DNA of 64,000 nucleotides from Anaerosporobacter mobilis DSM 15930 (GCF_900142955.1 NZ_FRCP01000007.1:294104-358103); one strand, 5' to 3'; shown: positions 46,301 through 55,352, counted from the stretch's first letter. The notes: a model not told the origin generated them from the letters alone. Numbers and translations: made by a program.

Positions 46301-47562
46301 CTAAAACAACTACTTCTTATGAACGTGTAATCTTTACGGAGAAGATGCGAGAAGAATATACCTTACTTTGCCCTCAGATGTCACCAATACATTTTGACTT
46401 CGTAGAAGCTGCTCTTCATTCTGTAGGCTATAATGTCGTTGTCTTGAATAACGATAATAAGCATGCTGTTGATGTTGGACTAAAATATGTTAATAATGAT
46501 GCTTGTTATCCTTCTTTAATGGTTGTTGGACAAATTATGGAAGCACTGTTATCTGGTCAATATGACATTAACAAAACAGCTATAGTAATTACTCAAACTG
46601 GCGGAGGTTGTCGTGCTACGAATTATATCAGTTTTATTCGTAGAGCCCTACGCAAAGCTGGTATGGAGCATATTCCTGTTGTATCCATCAATACGGTTGG
46701 TCTAGAGAAAAATCCAGGATTCAAATTCACTCCAGCAGCTGTTAATCGTGCGTTACAAGCTCTTGTATATGGAGATGTTTTAATGCGTGTTCTCTACCGC
46801 ACTAGACCATACGAAGCAGAAAAAGGATCGGCTAATGCCTTGTATGAAAAATGGCGTGACCGTTGTATTCAATCTGTACAGAATGGAAAACGTTCTGAAT
46901 TCAAGAATAATATACGTAACATCATTAAAGATTTTGATGAACTACCATTATTAGATATAACAAAACCAAAAGTTGGTATTGTGGGTGAAATCCTTGTTAA
47001 ATTCCTACCTGCTGCCAATAATCACTTAGTAGAATTATTAGAAGCTGAAGGTGCGGAAGCTGTTATGCCTGATCTAATCGACTTCTTCTTATACTGTTCC
47101 TATAATGCTAACTACAAATCCAAATACTTAGGACAGCCTAAGAAAGAAGCCTATATGAATAATGCTGGTATCTGGTTTATTGAACAATACCGAAAAGAGA
47201 TGAAAAAACAATTAGCTGCAAGTAAACGCTTCGAACCACCAAAAGAAATCGATGATCTTGCTAAATATGCTGAAGATTTTGTATCCATCGGTAATCAGAC
47301 GGGTGAAGGTTGGTTTTTAACAGGTGAGATGGTTGAGTTAATTCATTCTGGTGTTAACAACATAGTTTGTGCCCAACCTTTTGCATGCCTACCAAACCAT
47401 GTAGTTGGTAAAGGTGTTATTAAAGTGTTACGTCAACATTTCCCAGATTCAAACATTGTAGCCGTTGATTATGACCCAGGCGCTAGTGAAGTTAACCAGC
47501 TTAATCGAATTAAATTAATGCTATCAACCGCGAATAAAAACCTTACGAAAGAAGTACATTAA
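43324..47562 (+). CDS. double BadF/HgdC-type CoA-dehydratase activase with DUF2229
   Basis: This 1412-residue protein contains two ASKHA ATPase domains of the 2-hydroxyacyl-CoA dehydratase activator family. The first begins GIDIGSTTVKIAVLD at residue 9 and the second LGIDAGSTTTKVALV near 323; each has the matching glycine/cysteine motif (GICAGGTGSFIDQ and ACSSGCGSFIETF). A Cys-rich block follows (CKGCTNSC near 605 and GNRCERG near 630). From about 665 the DUF2229 domain begins (GIPRVLNQYENYPYW), then a dehydratase-like C-terminal half. In HgdC a cluster at the dimer interface passes electrons to the dehydratase in an ATP-driven step. No dehydratase subunits are beside it. The ATG has an odd leader (see above). 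Confidence 0.88.
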   Translation: MNNTIYTLGIDIGSTTVKIAVLDDHHTILFSDYERHYANIQETLHTLLTKAYNELGNCSIAPVITGSGGLTLSKHLDVPFVQEVVAVSTALQNYAPQTDVAIELGGEDAKIIYFTNGIDQRMNGICAGGTGSFIDQMATLLKTDAIGLNEYAKDYKAIYPIAARCGVFAKSDIQPLINEGATKQDLSASIFQAVVNQTISGLACGKPIRGNIAFLGGPLHFLTELKNAFIRTLNLTPENTIAPDNSHLFAAIGSALSSKLDGLTTIEKMLTKLSSKIQMEFEVSRMEPLFNNEEEYNDYTTRHAEHTVLKADLKTYEGDCFLGIDAGSTTTKVALVGEDGSLLYSFYSNNNGSPLKTTIKAIKEIYTILPDSAKIVRSCSTGYGEALIKAALLLDDGEVETVSHYYAAAFFEPSVDCIIDIGGQDMKCIKIKNQTVDSVQLNEACSSGCGSFIETFAKSLNYEVADFAKVALFAKHPIDLGSRCTVFMNSKVKQAQKEGAGVDDISAGLAYSVIKNALYKVIKLSDPKDLGKNVVVQGGTFYNDAVLRSFEKILGREVVRPDISGIMGAFGAALIARERYTEGSETTMLSIDKINSLKFETSMARCKGCTNSCLLTINRFTGGRQFISGNRCERGLGKAKNKDNIPNLFEYKLERMFNYTPLEQDKAYRGTVGIPRVLNQYENYPYWFTFFSELGFRVILSPDSTHKMYELGIESIPSESECYPAKLAHGHVMWLIKQGIDYIFYPCVFYERNEVPGANNHYNCPIVTSYGENIKNNVDELNGDSIFYQNPFLAFTSEEILTKRLIEVFKESHNIPASEIKAAAHAAWTELCQAKKDIEKKGEETIAYLNETGRKGIVLAGRPYHIDPEINHGIPELITSYGVAVLTEDSISHLGKIERPLIVMDQWMYHSRLYAAAAYVKTMPNLELIQLNSFGCGLDAVTTDQVSDILTDAGKIYTVLKIDEVNNLGAARIRIRSLLSAVRDREKKHLDLAKTTTSYERVIFTEKMREEYTLLCPQMSPIHFDFVEAALHSVGYNVVVLNNDNKHAVDVGLKYVNNDACYPSLMVVGQIMEALLSGQYDINKTAIVITQTGGGCRATNYISFIRRALRKAGMEHIPVVSINTVGLEKNPGFKFTPAAVNRALQALVYGDVLMRVLYRTRPYEAEKGSANALYEKWRDRCIQSVQNGKRSEFKNNIRNIIKDFDELPLLDITKPKVGIVGEILVKFLPAANNHLVELLEAEGAEAVMPDLIDFFLYCSYNANYKSKYLGQPKKEAYMNNAGIWFIEQYRKEMKKQLAASKRFEPPKEIDDLAKYAEDFVSIGNQTGEGWFLTGEMVELIHSGVNNIVCAQPFACLPNHVVGKGVIKVLRQHFPDSNIVAVDYDPGASEVNQLNRIKLMLSTANKNLTKEVH

Positions 47563-47649
47563 GTAAAGTATACAAAAGAACGCATCTAGATAAACATTGA
47601 CGAGCGTAATTTTGATAACATAGTTGATTACTATCTAAATAATGAAAAG

Positions 47650-47705
47650 ACTGGACCCATGTATTCAAGACAATTGTATTGTTAATACGTGGATCCAGTT
47701 TTTTA
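47650..47705 (+). terminator. Rho-independent terminator of the activase gene
   Basis: ACTGGA-CCA-GTATT (47650-47665) pairs with AATAC-TGG-TCCAGT (47684-47699) with two mismatches, followed directly by TTTTTT. It begins about 85 bases past the stop codon. Confidence 0.9.
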
Positions 47706-47752
47706 TATCGAACTAATCATATTGATAATTTAATATACTTTAATGAACCTTG

Positions 47753-49345
47753 TTACTTACTCGTAAATTCAGTTAACTCTTTTATAATTTTATCTACTGC
47801 TGCTTTTTCAACTAAGAAGTTCTCCTCACCATTAATCGATACGCGGTAGAAGTTAACACCATCATATGGAAGATAGCTTACGTGAAGTTCTTCCAAAGAA
47901 TCAGAATTTCTAGTAAAATCAAATTCGTATACAGGTGTGGAATCACTCACCTCTTTTTTGATTTCTCCTACAGTTGTAATTCCAATTAAATCTTGATATA
48001 GATTCTTAAACTCCTTCTCTTCCACTTTATTACCGTTATAATAATATAAGCTATCAGATACTTCATCGCTAGAAACAGAATCTTGCGAATCATCTGCTTC
48101 GTCTTTTGTTTCTGTCTTCTTATCTGGATTCGGCGTAACAGCTAATGTATATGTTTTGCCATTTGCCTGTACAGTAAGATGGTCAAGACTTGTAATATCA
48201 ACTAATTGAACTAGATTATTGACATAATCATAAGGGTTAATATCAAGCATTGCATCGATGGCAGATGTAGCAATTGTATATACTGCATTCTCATATTCTC
48301 TTCCATCTGCTTTTACTTGTATATAATATTCACCATCATCATTCTTATCACCAACAAGGATTTTTACTTTATGATCCGTACGTACTGTTGTTGCCTCTTG
48401 TTTCTCCTCATTCGTTGATGCTTCTTCGCCTGATGTACTTGTTGTTGATGTATCACTTGTCATATCAGTACTTACACTATCCTCTTCCATATTTGCACTA
48501 TTCTCTGTTGTTTCCGTGTAATACGATAAATCAATTATAGCACTTGGATTATCCAATCCATATTTGCTTAAATCTGACCCCTTATAATCAACACATTCAC
48601 TTAATGACACAGAACTATAACTTTCAAAGTATGAATCAAAATTGGTTGGATTACCCTTTTGTATTGTTTTATATGGTTTTGATATATTCCAAGCATTATA
48701 TTCGCCTGCATCTGCCGCACTTTGATCATAATCTGCTTTGAATATAGGATTATTATCTTTCGTAACACTAATATTAGTAATATTAGTTGTCGTAATTACA
48801 GGAAATTCTTCTATTGATATCATTTCGGTTTGTGTATGATTGAATGCCGAATAAATACCTTCTGATACCGCATAAACAGTATTCTTGTCAGCAAGTTTAG
48901 CATAGTATCCAGAGCCAACACCTAATGAATCACCTATAGTAAGCTCAACCTTGGTATTGTCATCAGACGTTACAGTAACCACCAATGTAGGTTTGTCTAG
49001 ACCATATTCGTCCAAATCTTCTGCTTCTTCTACTACAATTTTATCTGCCAACAAGTTTGATATATTACCTAACATATTGGTTATATAATCTTGATTAACT
49101 GGTGCTTTGGTATCGGACTGATCCAGCCATGTATTATCAGTTTTTTTATACGTTAGTGTTGTTCCATTCTTCGTATATGAAATTTCAGTAATTCTATCTG
49201 ATTCCAAAGTTGTTAAGGTAATCGCATCCTCCGTAACTTCTTCTTCCTCTTTCTTATTAATTACGAGGCAATATAGAAGAATCATGAGGAGTAACACTCC
49301 AAGAAGGATTATTAATGTACCCGCTTTTTTCTTCTTTCTTGCCAT
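47753..49345 (-). CDS. DUF4340 lipoprotein-like/membrane protein of the Gld-type ABC system
   Basis: This 530-residue protein has a basic N-terminus, one membrane segment (about 7-28) and a long extracellular part with repeated DUF4340-like blocks (EYGLDKPTLVVTVTSDD at about 120 and SKYGLDNPSAIIDLSYY near 260). A Ser/Thr/Glu-rich, disordered stretch lies at about 285-320 and another near 420. DUF4340 proteins are found next to GldF-GldG type transporters. I chose ATG 49345, which overlaps the stop of the upstream gene (TAATG) and follows GGAGG by 8 bases; the frame open to 49429 lies inside that gene. Confidence 0.82.
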   Translation of the reverse strand: MARKKKKAGTLIILLGVLLLMILLYCLVINKKEEEEVTEDAITLTTLESDRITEISYTKNGTTLTYKKTDNTWLDQSDTKAPVNQDYITNMLGNISNLLADKIVVEEAEDLDEYGLDKPTLVVTVTSDDNTKVELTIGDSLGVGSGYYAKLADKNTVYAVSEGIYSAFNHTQTEMISIEEFPVITTTNITNISVTKDNNPIFKADYDQSAADAGEYNAWNISKPYKTIQKGNPTNFDSYFESYSSVSLSECVDYKGSDLSKYGLDNPSAIIDLSYYTETTENSANMEEDSVSTDMTSDTSTTSTSGEEASTNEEKQEATTVRTDHKVKILVGDKNDDGEYYIQVKADGREYENAVYTIATSAIDAMLDINPYDYVNNLVQLVDITSLDHLTVQANGKTYTLAVTPNPDKKTETKDEADDSQDSVSSDEVSDSLYYYNGNKVEEKEFKNLYQDLIGITTVGEIKKEVSDSTPVYEFDFTRNSDSLEELHVSYLPYDGVNFYRVSINGEENFLVEKAAVDKIIKELTEFTSK

Positions 49346-50805
49346 TATCTCTTCCTCCTTCTTAAGCATACGAATACACCTGTTAGTATGAAGACTCCCG
49401 GAATAATTAGTATTGTAAAGACTGACCAATTATTTGCTTGTGCACTGGTTAATGTTACATAGTTATTATCGAAAGTTTTAGTTGGTATTGCTAATGTTTC
49501 AACAGAAACATCTGCCATCCAATTAATTGTGCTCAAGAACAAATCCGTATTTCCTAACTGTTCATAGGTGATCATAGAATCGTCTAAGAGATAATTAGAA
49601 CCATAAACAACGATCTTAGTTTCTACATCATCAATTTTCTCTGTAATTGCTACACCTAGCGAGAATGGACCTGCAACATCCGTGTCTTCCTTATCATACA
49701 CTTGTGACTCCATGTTTGTCTTCGCATATGCCTTATCCGATGTTTTTAATAGTTCTTCTATTGTCAAGGTGCTTCTAACATCGTCCATTACCTGAATTCC
49801 CTTTGTTGCTGGAACAACAACTGGTTTATTACTTGATTTTATGTCACTTGTTATGTCATGACTTGTTATGTCTGGTACAAGATACGTAGGCATCTTTGAC
49901 ATATGATGATTACTATCGCCTTCAATGACATAACTATCAACTAATGATACTCCGTAATAATTCAAGATACTATTGAAGTTAGGCATCTTATCCGTAGATA
50001 CCGCATAATTGGCAAGTATAATTGCACTCCCACCATTCATTAGATAGTCCATTATTAATGTTGTTTCGTCATCTGTATAATCATATACAGGTCCATTTAA
50101 CAATAAGAAGGAACAATCTTCAGGTATTTTATCAGCAGACAACGTATCCAATGTCTGTTTGTTTACATTTTGCTTAGCCAGATAGGATGCAAGTGTCGTG
50201 CTAACTTCTGTTTCTCCATGACCTTGCACTTCATACATCGTAGGTAATTCTTCTGATACCACATATTGAATTGCTGAGGTTATTTGTCCCTCAACATCAA
50301 TTCCAGTAGTTGTTGATTGATACGTACTATAATCTACTGATTGAATTAACAGATCTGAATAAGGGATATACTTACTTCTTCCATTTGTCTCATCAACTAC
50401 AATTATACTATTATCAACTACATTAGTATTTGTCTCCACATACTGACTTGCGAATTTCGGATATAATACTGGATCCTTCGTAACAACCGTAACATGATCC
50501 AATAGGTTATTATATTTGTCTACAATTCTTTGAACCATAGAAACTTCATTCCCAGACTCTACAATATAATAGATTTTAATATCATGATCGATATCTTTAA
50601 CAAAATCCTTCGTAGCATCTGTTAACGTATATAATTTTTCATTACTAACATCTACCTTCAAGTCTAATTCACTAACAATCATATTTGCTATAAGTATTAC
50701 TACTACTACAATTGTGGTTATTAAAGAACTATATGCACCTTGTTTGAACTTTCTATTGGTAAAAGATTGTTTGAATCTTTCCATTAATGATTTCTTCTCT
50801 TTCAT
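49345..50805 (-). CDS. GldG-like membrane protein of an ABC transport system
   Basis: This protein of about 486 residues has an N-terminal membrane segment (about 22-42), a large extracytoplasmic domain, and a C-terminal membrane segment (about 460-480). The middle part has the ABC-type uncharacterised transport domain (SSLITTIVVVVILIANMIV near the start; EVQGHGETEVST and SFLLLNGPVYDYTDDE later), as in GldG and IFT52-like proteins. The start is ATG 50805, 11 bases after AGGAG; a GTG at 50817 directly abuts that site and is unlikely. It lies 18 bases from the permease gene. The role is likely assembly or substrate handling for the transporter. Confidence 0.82.
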   Translation of the reverse strand: MKEKKSLMERFKQSFTNRKFKQGAYSSLITTIVVVVILIANMIVSELDLKVDVSNEKLYTLTDATKDFVKDIDHDIKIYYIVESGNEVSMVQRIVDKYNNLLDHVTVVTKDPVLYPKFASQYVETNTNVVDNSIIVVDETNGRSKYIPYSDLLIQSVDYSTYQSTTTGIDVEGQITSAIQYVVSEELPTMYEVQGHGETEVSTTLASYLAKQNVNKQTLDTLSADKIPEDCSFLLLNGPVYDYTDDETTLIMDYLMNGGSAIILANYAVSTDKMPNFNSILNYYGVSLVDSYVIEGDSNHHMSKMPTYLVPDITSHDITSDIKSSNKPVVVPATKGIQVMDDVRSTLTIEELLKTSDKAYAKTNMESQVYDKEDTDVAGPFSLGVAITEKIDDVETKIVVYGSNYLLDDSMITYEQLGNTDLFLSTINWMADVSVETLAIPTKTFDNNYVTLTSAQANNWSVFTILIIPGVFILTGVFVCLRRRKR

Positions 50806-50823
50806 CGCATGCTTCACTCCTTC

Positions 50824-51687
50824 CTATCTCCATCTTCTCTTATTAAGAGATTGAATTGTTAAGAATATAAAGATTACGGTGATACTTATATAGTAAACAA
50901 TTCCACTCAAGTCGAGTATTCCATTCATAAAATTATCAAATCGATCAACTACAGAAAACCAATCAAAAACTTTCACAACCAATCCATCATATAGAGAAGG
51001 CTTTGCAAAATAAATGATTGCACAAGCTGCTTCTAATACTACACCAAGACTGATTGCCACTGTGACATTATTGATCATAAAGTAAATGACCACAGCGATA
51101 AGTAATGCGATAACGGAAAAGATTAGCCATGCTGCTTTATTACTAGTCGGCAATAAACCTACAATTCCTTGCATGATGAATGTAATTAATAATACGACGA
51201 ACGTTACAACTGCGGCAATAGCTTGACTCTCAAACAATGCGGACAAGAATAATCCAATTGCAAGATAAGCAGCTCCAACTAGAACAAACCCCAATATCCC
51301 CGTATATGCAAGTTTAAACGATACGGTACCGTATTTACTTAATATAAACGGATAAAACATGGTAATTACCATTGCACTAACAAATACCGCAAAAACAGCC
51401 AGATATTTCCCAACTACAATCTTGCTCACGCTTAATGGGGAAGTAAACAACAATTGATCTGTCTTTTGCTTTTTTTCTTCTGCTAACAAACGCATAGTAA
51501 GAATCGGAACAAGGATTACGAATACGAATACCATACTATTCAAAACATATTCAAAATTAGCATATCCACCTTGTAGGTTATATGCCATAAAATATACACC
51601 TACGATTGCTAAGAAAAAGCCAATGAACAAATATCCAATCATAGAAGTAAAATAGGAACGTAATTCTTTCTTAAATATCGCTAACAT
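50824..51687 (-). CDS. ABC-2 type permease (GldF-like)
   Basis: This 287-residue permease begins MLAIFKKELRSYFTSMIGYLF, the conserved entry of ABC-2 permeases in Gld-type systems, and has six membrane segments. The block MRLLAEEKKQKTDQLLFTSPLS after segment 2 is the coupling helix of the family (here cited in shorter form: EEKKQKTDQLLFTSPLS). It overlaps the end of the ATPase gene by 7 bases, so the two are translationally coupled. It forms the membrane channel for an unidentified substrate. Confidence 0.88.
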   Translation of the reverse strand: MLAIFKKELRSYFTSMIGYLFIGFFLAIVGVYFMAYNLQGGYANFEYVLNSMVFVFVILVPILTMRLLAEEKKQKTDQLLFTSPLSVSKIVVGKYLAVFAVFVSAMVITMFYPFILSKYGTVSFKLAYTGILGFVLVGAAYLAIGLFLSALFESQAIAAVVTFVVLLITFIMQGIVGLLPTSNKAAWLIFSVIALLIAVVIYFMINNVTVAISLGVVLEAACAIIYFAKPSLYDGLVVKVFDWFSVVDRFDNFMNGILDLSGIVYYISITVIFIFLTIQSLNKRRWR

Positions 51688-52850
51688 TCTTCTTCCTCCT
51701 TATCCGATTCGAATTCTCTATCTTCAAACTCAAGATTTTCTTTTTCGTGCTCCTCTTTAACTTGCATTACTTGATTCTGTGTCTCTTGCGCTTGCTCTTC
51801 TTGTTTTTGTTCTTGTTTTTCTTCTTGCTTTTCTTGTTGTCTTTCTTCTTGTTTTTCTTCTTGTTTTTCTTTCTTCATCTGCCCAAAGAAACTTTTTTTC
51901 TTTCTCTCCGTAATGGTACTATTCTCTGTTAACTCCAAGAAGATATCTTCTAGTGACATCACTTTTCGTTCCAATCCATAGATTGGACATCCTGCCTCTG
52001 CCATGGCGTAGAATAGTTCTTCTCTAATATCAATGGCCTCTTTCGATTGGATCTTTAGTTCGATCAAATCTTCTTCAGAAGTACCTTGGAAATCAACTTT
52101 TACGATTCCATCTATTTTATTTAATGCTTTCATTACTTTATCCTTTGTTCCCTTTACAATCAAATGTACATTGTTTGCACCTTCCATATGCTTTGATAAG
52201 TTTTCTGGAGAGTCACTAACAATTAATTTACCTTTATTAATTATCATTACCTTATCACACACTGCACTAACTTCAGAAAGAATATGGGAACTTAATATAA
52301 TGGTATGATTTTTACTTAGACTTTTTATTAAATCACGTATCTCAATAATTTGTTTTGGATCTAGACCCACAGTTGGTTCATCTAATATAAGTACTTCTGG
52401 ATATCCTACAATTGCCCCAGCAAGCCCTACTCTTTGCTTGTATCCCTTTGATAAGTGTTTTATTAATCGTTCACTAACATCATCAACCTTCGTCATCTTC
52501 ATAATATCTTGAATCATCTTAGTACGTTCTTTCTTCTTTACTGCCTTAATTTCTGCAATAAATTCCAGATACTCCACAACTGACATATCAAGATATAACG
52601 GCGGTATCTCTGGTAGATATCCTATCATCTTCTTTGCTTCAATTGGATCCTCAAACACATCATTACCATCAATTGTAACAGAACCTGAGGTTGCTGCTAT
52701 ATAACCAGTAATCATATTCATTGTGGTCGACTTACCCGCACCATTTGGTCCAAGGAATCCAAGTATCTGCCCTCTTTCAACTGTGAAACTCAAATCATCT
52801 ACTGCGAGGTGATTTCCATATCTCTTTACCAAATTCTTTACTTCAATCAA
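51681..52850 (-). CDS. ABC transporter ATPase (GldA-like) with a long charged tail
   Basis: This 389-residue ATPase has Walker A GPNGAGKS at residues 34-41, the signature LSKGYKQRVGLAGA near 134, Walker B VLILDEPTVGLD near 155, and the H-loop ILSSHIL. A DUF4162-type C-terminal region follows (about 220-300). The last 70 residues or so are almost only Glu, Gln and Lys, in K-Q-E-E units, and end in EEEEC; this is disordered and unusual for the family. The start is TTG 52850, after AAGGAGGAG. It is the first gene of the four-gene Gld-like operon. Confidence 0.9.
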   Translation of the reverse strand: MIEVKNLVKRYGNHLAVDDLSFTVERGQILGFLGPNGAGKSTTMNMITGYIAATSGSVTIDGNDVFEDPIEAKKMIGYLPEIPPLYLDMSVVEYLEFIAEIKAVKKKERTKMIQDIMKMTKVDDVSERLIKHLSKGYKQRVGLAGAIVGYPEVLILDEPTVGLDPKQIIEIRDLIKSLSKNHTIILSSHILSEVSAVCDKVMIINKGKLIVSDSPENLSKHMEGANNVHLIVKGTKDKVMKALNKIDGIVKVDFQGTSEEDLIELKIQSKEAIDIREELFYAMAEAGCPIYGLERKVMSLEDIFLELTENSTITERKKKSFFGQMKKEKQEEKQEERQQEKQEEKQEQKQEEQAQETQNQVMQVKEEHEKENLEFEDREFESDKEEEEC

Positions 52851-52925
52851 AAGTAACTCCTCCTTTTTATAGAAATATATCCCACCTTGATGACATCTTC
52901 TATTATGCCAACTACATAATAAATA

Positions 52926-52979
52926 AAAAATGCGAAAAAACTGTGAACGTTTATACGTTTCACAGTTTTTTCACATTTT
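52926..52979. terminator. strong terminator between ung and the ABC operon
   Basis: GAAAAAACTGTGAA (52934-52947) pairs with TTCACAGTTTTTTC (52959-52972), with extra outer pairs. It lies 13 bases past the ung stop on the minus strand and separates ung from the promoter of the ABC operon. Confidence 0.85.
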
Positions 52980-52991
52980 ACCTTTTTTTAT

Positions 52992-53675
52992 TTATTGATT
53001 TATGTTTTCTATTTGCCAATCAATTGGATCAATCCCATGCTGTCTAAAGAATTCATTTGCTTTAGAGAATGGTTTACTACCAAAAAAACCTCGATATGAA
53101 GATAGTGGACTTGGGTGTGGTGACTCTAGAATTAGATGCTTAGGATTTGTTAACATCTTTTTCTTTGACTGGGCAGGTCTACCCCAAAGGAAATATACAA
53201 TAGGCCTATCCTGCGCATTTACGGCTTGAATTACTGCATCGGTAAACTTCTCCCAACCTTTTCCTTGATGGGAATTTGCCTGATGCGCTTGTACTGTAAG
53301 TACTGTATTCAACAACAATACTCCTTGATCCGCCCATTTCTTAAGATACCCGTTATTAGGAATATAACAACCACAGTCGTCATGTAATTCCTTATATATG
53401 TTCTGTAATGAAGGTGGAACATCCTTCTGTGAGGGTAGTACAGAAAACGATAATCCATGAGCTTGATTTACATTATGGTATGGATCCTGTCCAAGTAAAA
53501 GCACTTTCACTTCATTTAGTGGTGTAAAATGAAAAGCATTAAAGATATCATCCACAGGCGGATAGATAATCTTGTTTTGATACTCCTCTTTTACGAATTG
53601 ATATAATTCTTTATAATATGGCTTTTTAAATTCCCCATCTAAGGAATCTAGCCAATCATTTGTAATCATTGACAT
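52992..53675 (-). CDS. ung: uracil-DNA glycosylase
   Basis: This 227-residue repair enzyme removes uracil from DNA. The water-activating loop GQDPYHN is at residues 62-68 (D64 catalytic) and the Leu-intercalation loop HPSPLSS is at 187-193 (H187). GLLNT-like and FLWG motifs (VLLLNTVL and VYFLWG) complete the family pattern. I chose ATG 53675, with GGAG about 7 bases before it; the frame is open to 53690 but the first ATG there overlaps the ribosome site. It is transcribed alone and ends at a strong terminator. Confidence 0.97.
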   Translation of the reverse strand: MSMITNDWLDSLDGEFKKPYYKELYQFVKEEYQNKIIYPPVDDIFNAFHFTPLNEVKVLLLGQDPYHNVNQAHGLSFSVLPSQKDVPPSLQNIYKELHDDCGCYIPNNGYLKKWADQGVLLLNTVLTVQAHQANSHQGKGWEKFTDAVIQAVNAQDRPIVYFLWGRPAQSKKKMLTNPKHLILESPHPSPLSSYRGFFGSKPFSKANEFFRQHGIDPIDWQIENINQ

Positions 53676-53869
53676 TTGAATTCTCCTCATGCAATCTATA
53701 GTATTAACAGACCTTACATTCTATTAATTTATCCCTCCCTACAATCAAGGTAAGTGTTGGATAAACATAAAATTCGACAATATTATATTAGCATTATAAA
53801 AAGGCTATGTCAAATAAGTAACTAATGAGTTTACAAATGTCTAAACTTCAAGAATAATAAAGGGTATTA

Positions 53870-53908
53870 CAAAAGAAGGATGATCAACTTATCACCAATA
53901 CCTCCTTC
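53870..53908 (-). terminator. terminator of hisF
   Basis: On the minus strand GAAGGA (53903-53908) pairs with TCCTTC (53875-53880), followed by TTTTG. It lies 6 bases past the stop of hisF, so the operon ends here. Confidence 0.7.
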
Positions 53909-53914
53909 TCAAGG

Positions 53915-54676
53915 TTATAACCTTACACTTACTTCTCTACTTCTAAGATATTGTTTTACTTCATTTATTTCTAATTCCTTATAATGGAATAATGATGCTG
54001 CAAGAGCAGCATCTGCTTTCCCTTCCGTTAATGCATCATAAAAATGCTCCTTCGTTCCGGCACCACCTGAAGCAATTACAGGAATTGATACATTCTCAGA
54101 TATTGTTCTTGTTAGTTCGATATCATATCCATTCTTAGTGCCATCACAATCCATGCTAGTAAGTAAAATCTCTCCTGCACCAAGTTCATTCGCTTTCATA
54201 GCCCACTCAACAGCGTCTATACCCATATCAACACGCCCACCATTTTTGAAGATGTTCCAGCCACTACCATCGGTTCTTTTCTTAGCATCAATAGCAACTA
54301 CCACACATTGATTTCCAAACTTTAAAGCTGCTTCTGATATTAGATTGGGGTTTTGTATAGCTGCTGAGTTCACAGCAACTTTATCTGCTCCCTCACGCAA
54401 TATAACTTTAAAATCTTCTACCGTTCTAATACCTCCACCTACAGTAAACGGTATGAATACCGTTTCTGCTACACGACGTACCATATCAAGCTTAATCGTA
54501 CGAGCATCACTTGAAGCGGTAATATCTAAGAAAACAAGTTCATCTGCTCCAGCTTTCCCATAGGCATAACCAACTTCAACCGGATCTCCTGCATCTCTAA
54601 GATTAACAAAGTTTATTCCCTTAACAACTCTACCATTATGTACATCTAGACAAGGGATAATTCTTTTTGTAAACAT
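53915..54676 (-). CDS. hisF: imidazole glycerol phosphate synthase, cyclase subunit
   Basis: This 253-residue TIM-barrel enzyme closes the imidazole ring, giving IGP and AICAR, using ammonia passed through its barrel from HisH. Catalytic D11 is in IPCLDVHNGRVVKG and D130 in VVVAIDAKK. The phosphate-binding glycines VGGGIRT and ASGGAGT are both present. Length is normal. GGAAGGAG precedes ATG 54676, 3 bases after the hisH stop, so the two are translated together. No other his genes are in the window. Confidence 0.97.
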   Translation of the reverse strand: MFTKRIIPCLDVHNGRVVKGINFVNLRDAGDPVEVGYAYGKAGADELVFLDITASSDARTIKLDMVRRVAETVFIPFTVGGGIRTVEDFKVILREGADKVAVNSAAIQNPNLISEAALKFGNQCVVVAIDAKKRTDGSGWNIFKNGGRVDMGIDAVEWAMKANELGAGEILLTSMDCDGTKNGYDIELTRTISENVSIPVIASGGAGTKEHFYDALTEGKADAALAASLFHYKELEINEVKQYLRSREVSVRL

Positions 54677-54679
54677 AGC

Positions 54680-55294
54680 CTACTCCTTCCCAATATTAGC
54701 AAAATTCTTAAGTATCATTAAGCCAATGTCACCACTCTTCTCAGGGTGGAATTGACAAGCATACACATTCTCTTTCTCAACTGCAACATCTAATGTTGTA
54801 CTATAATCTGTTGTAGCTACAACATCCTCTGCACACTCAGCTCGTAAGTAATAGGAATGTACAAAATATACATAGGAGTCTTGATCTAGTCCCTTAAATA
54901 GTTTTGAATCCTTAGTTAGATGAAGTGAATTCCAACCTATGTGTGGAATTTTCAATCCTTCTTTATCTGGAATCCTAACGATTTCTCCTTTCAGAATTGA
55001 TAATCCTTCAACACCATCTGTCTCATCACTTCTTTCAAATAGAAGTTGTAATCCAAGGCATACTCCTAGTAAAGGTGTCTTCTTTGCCACTACTTTTTTA
55101 ATAGTATCAACTAATTGGTAATGGTGTAATTTTTCCATTGCATCTCCAAAAGCACCAACTCCTGGCAATATAACCTTATCTGCTTTCTCAATTTCATCAT
55201 GATTACGTGTAATAACTACCTCTTCACCAAGATGTTGCAATGCTTTTTCTACACTTTTAAGATTACCAGCATCATAATCTATAATAGCAATCAT
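54680..55294 (-). CDS. hisH: imidazole glycerol phosphate synthase, glutaminase subunit
   Basis: This 204-residue class I glutamine amidotransferase supplies ammonia to HisF. The nucleophile is C79 in GVCLGLQLL, and the catalytic His-Glu pair is in QFHPEKSG near 185. The oxyanion strand is in LPGVGAFGDA at about 43-52. I chose ATG 55294 because GGAAGG lies 9 bases before it and the protein then starts MIAIIDYDAGN, as in other HisH. An ATG 6 bases upstream is too close to the ribosome site. It lies directly upstream of hisF. Confidence 0.96.
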   Translation of the reverse strand: MIAIIDYDAGNLKSVEKALQHLGEEVVITRNHDEIEKADKVILPGVGAFGDAMEKLHHYQLVDTIKKVVAKKTPLLGVCLGLQLLFERSDETDGVEGLSILKGEIVRIPDKEGLKIPHIGWNSLHLTKDSKLFKGLDQDSYVYFVHSYYLRAECAEDVVATTDYSTTLDVAVEKENVYACQFHPEKSGDIGLMILKNFANIGKE

Positions 55295-55352
55295 TTTCAT
55301 GCCCCTTCCTTCACTTCGTTGTAGTAGTGTATTAAATTGAATAGATATAAGA

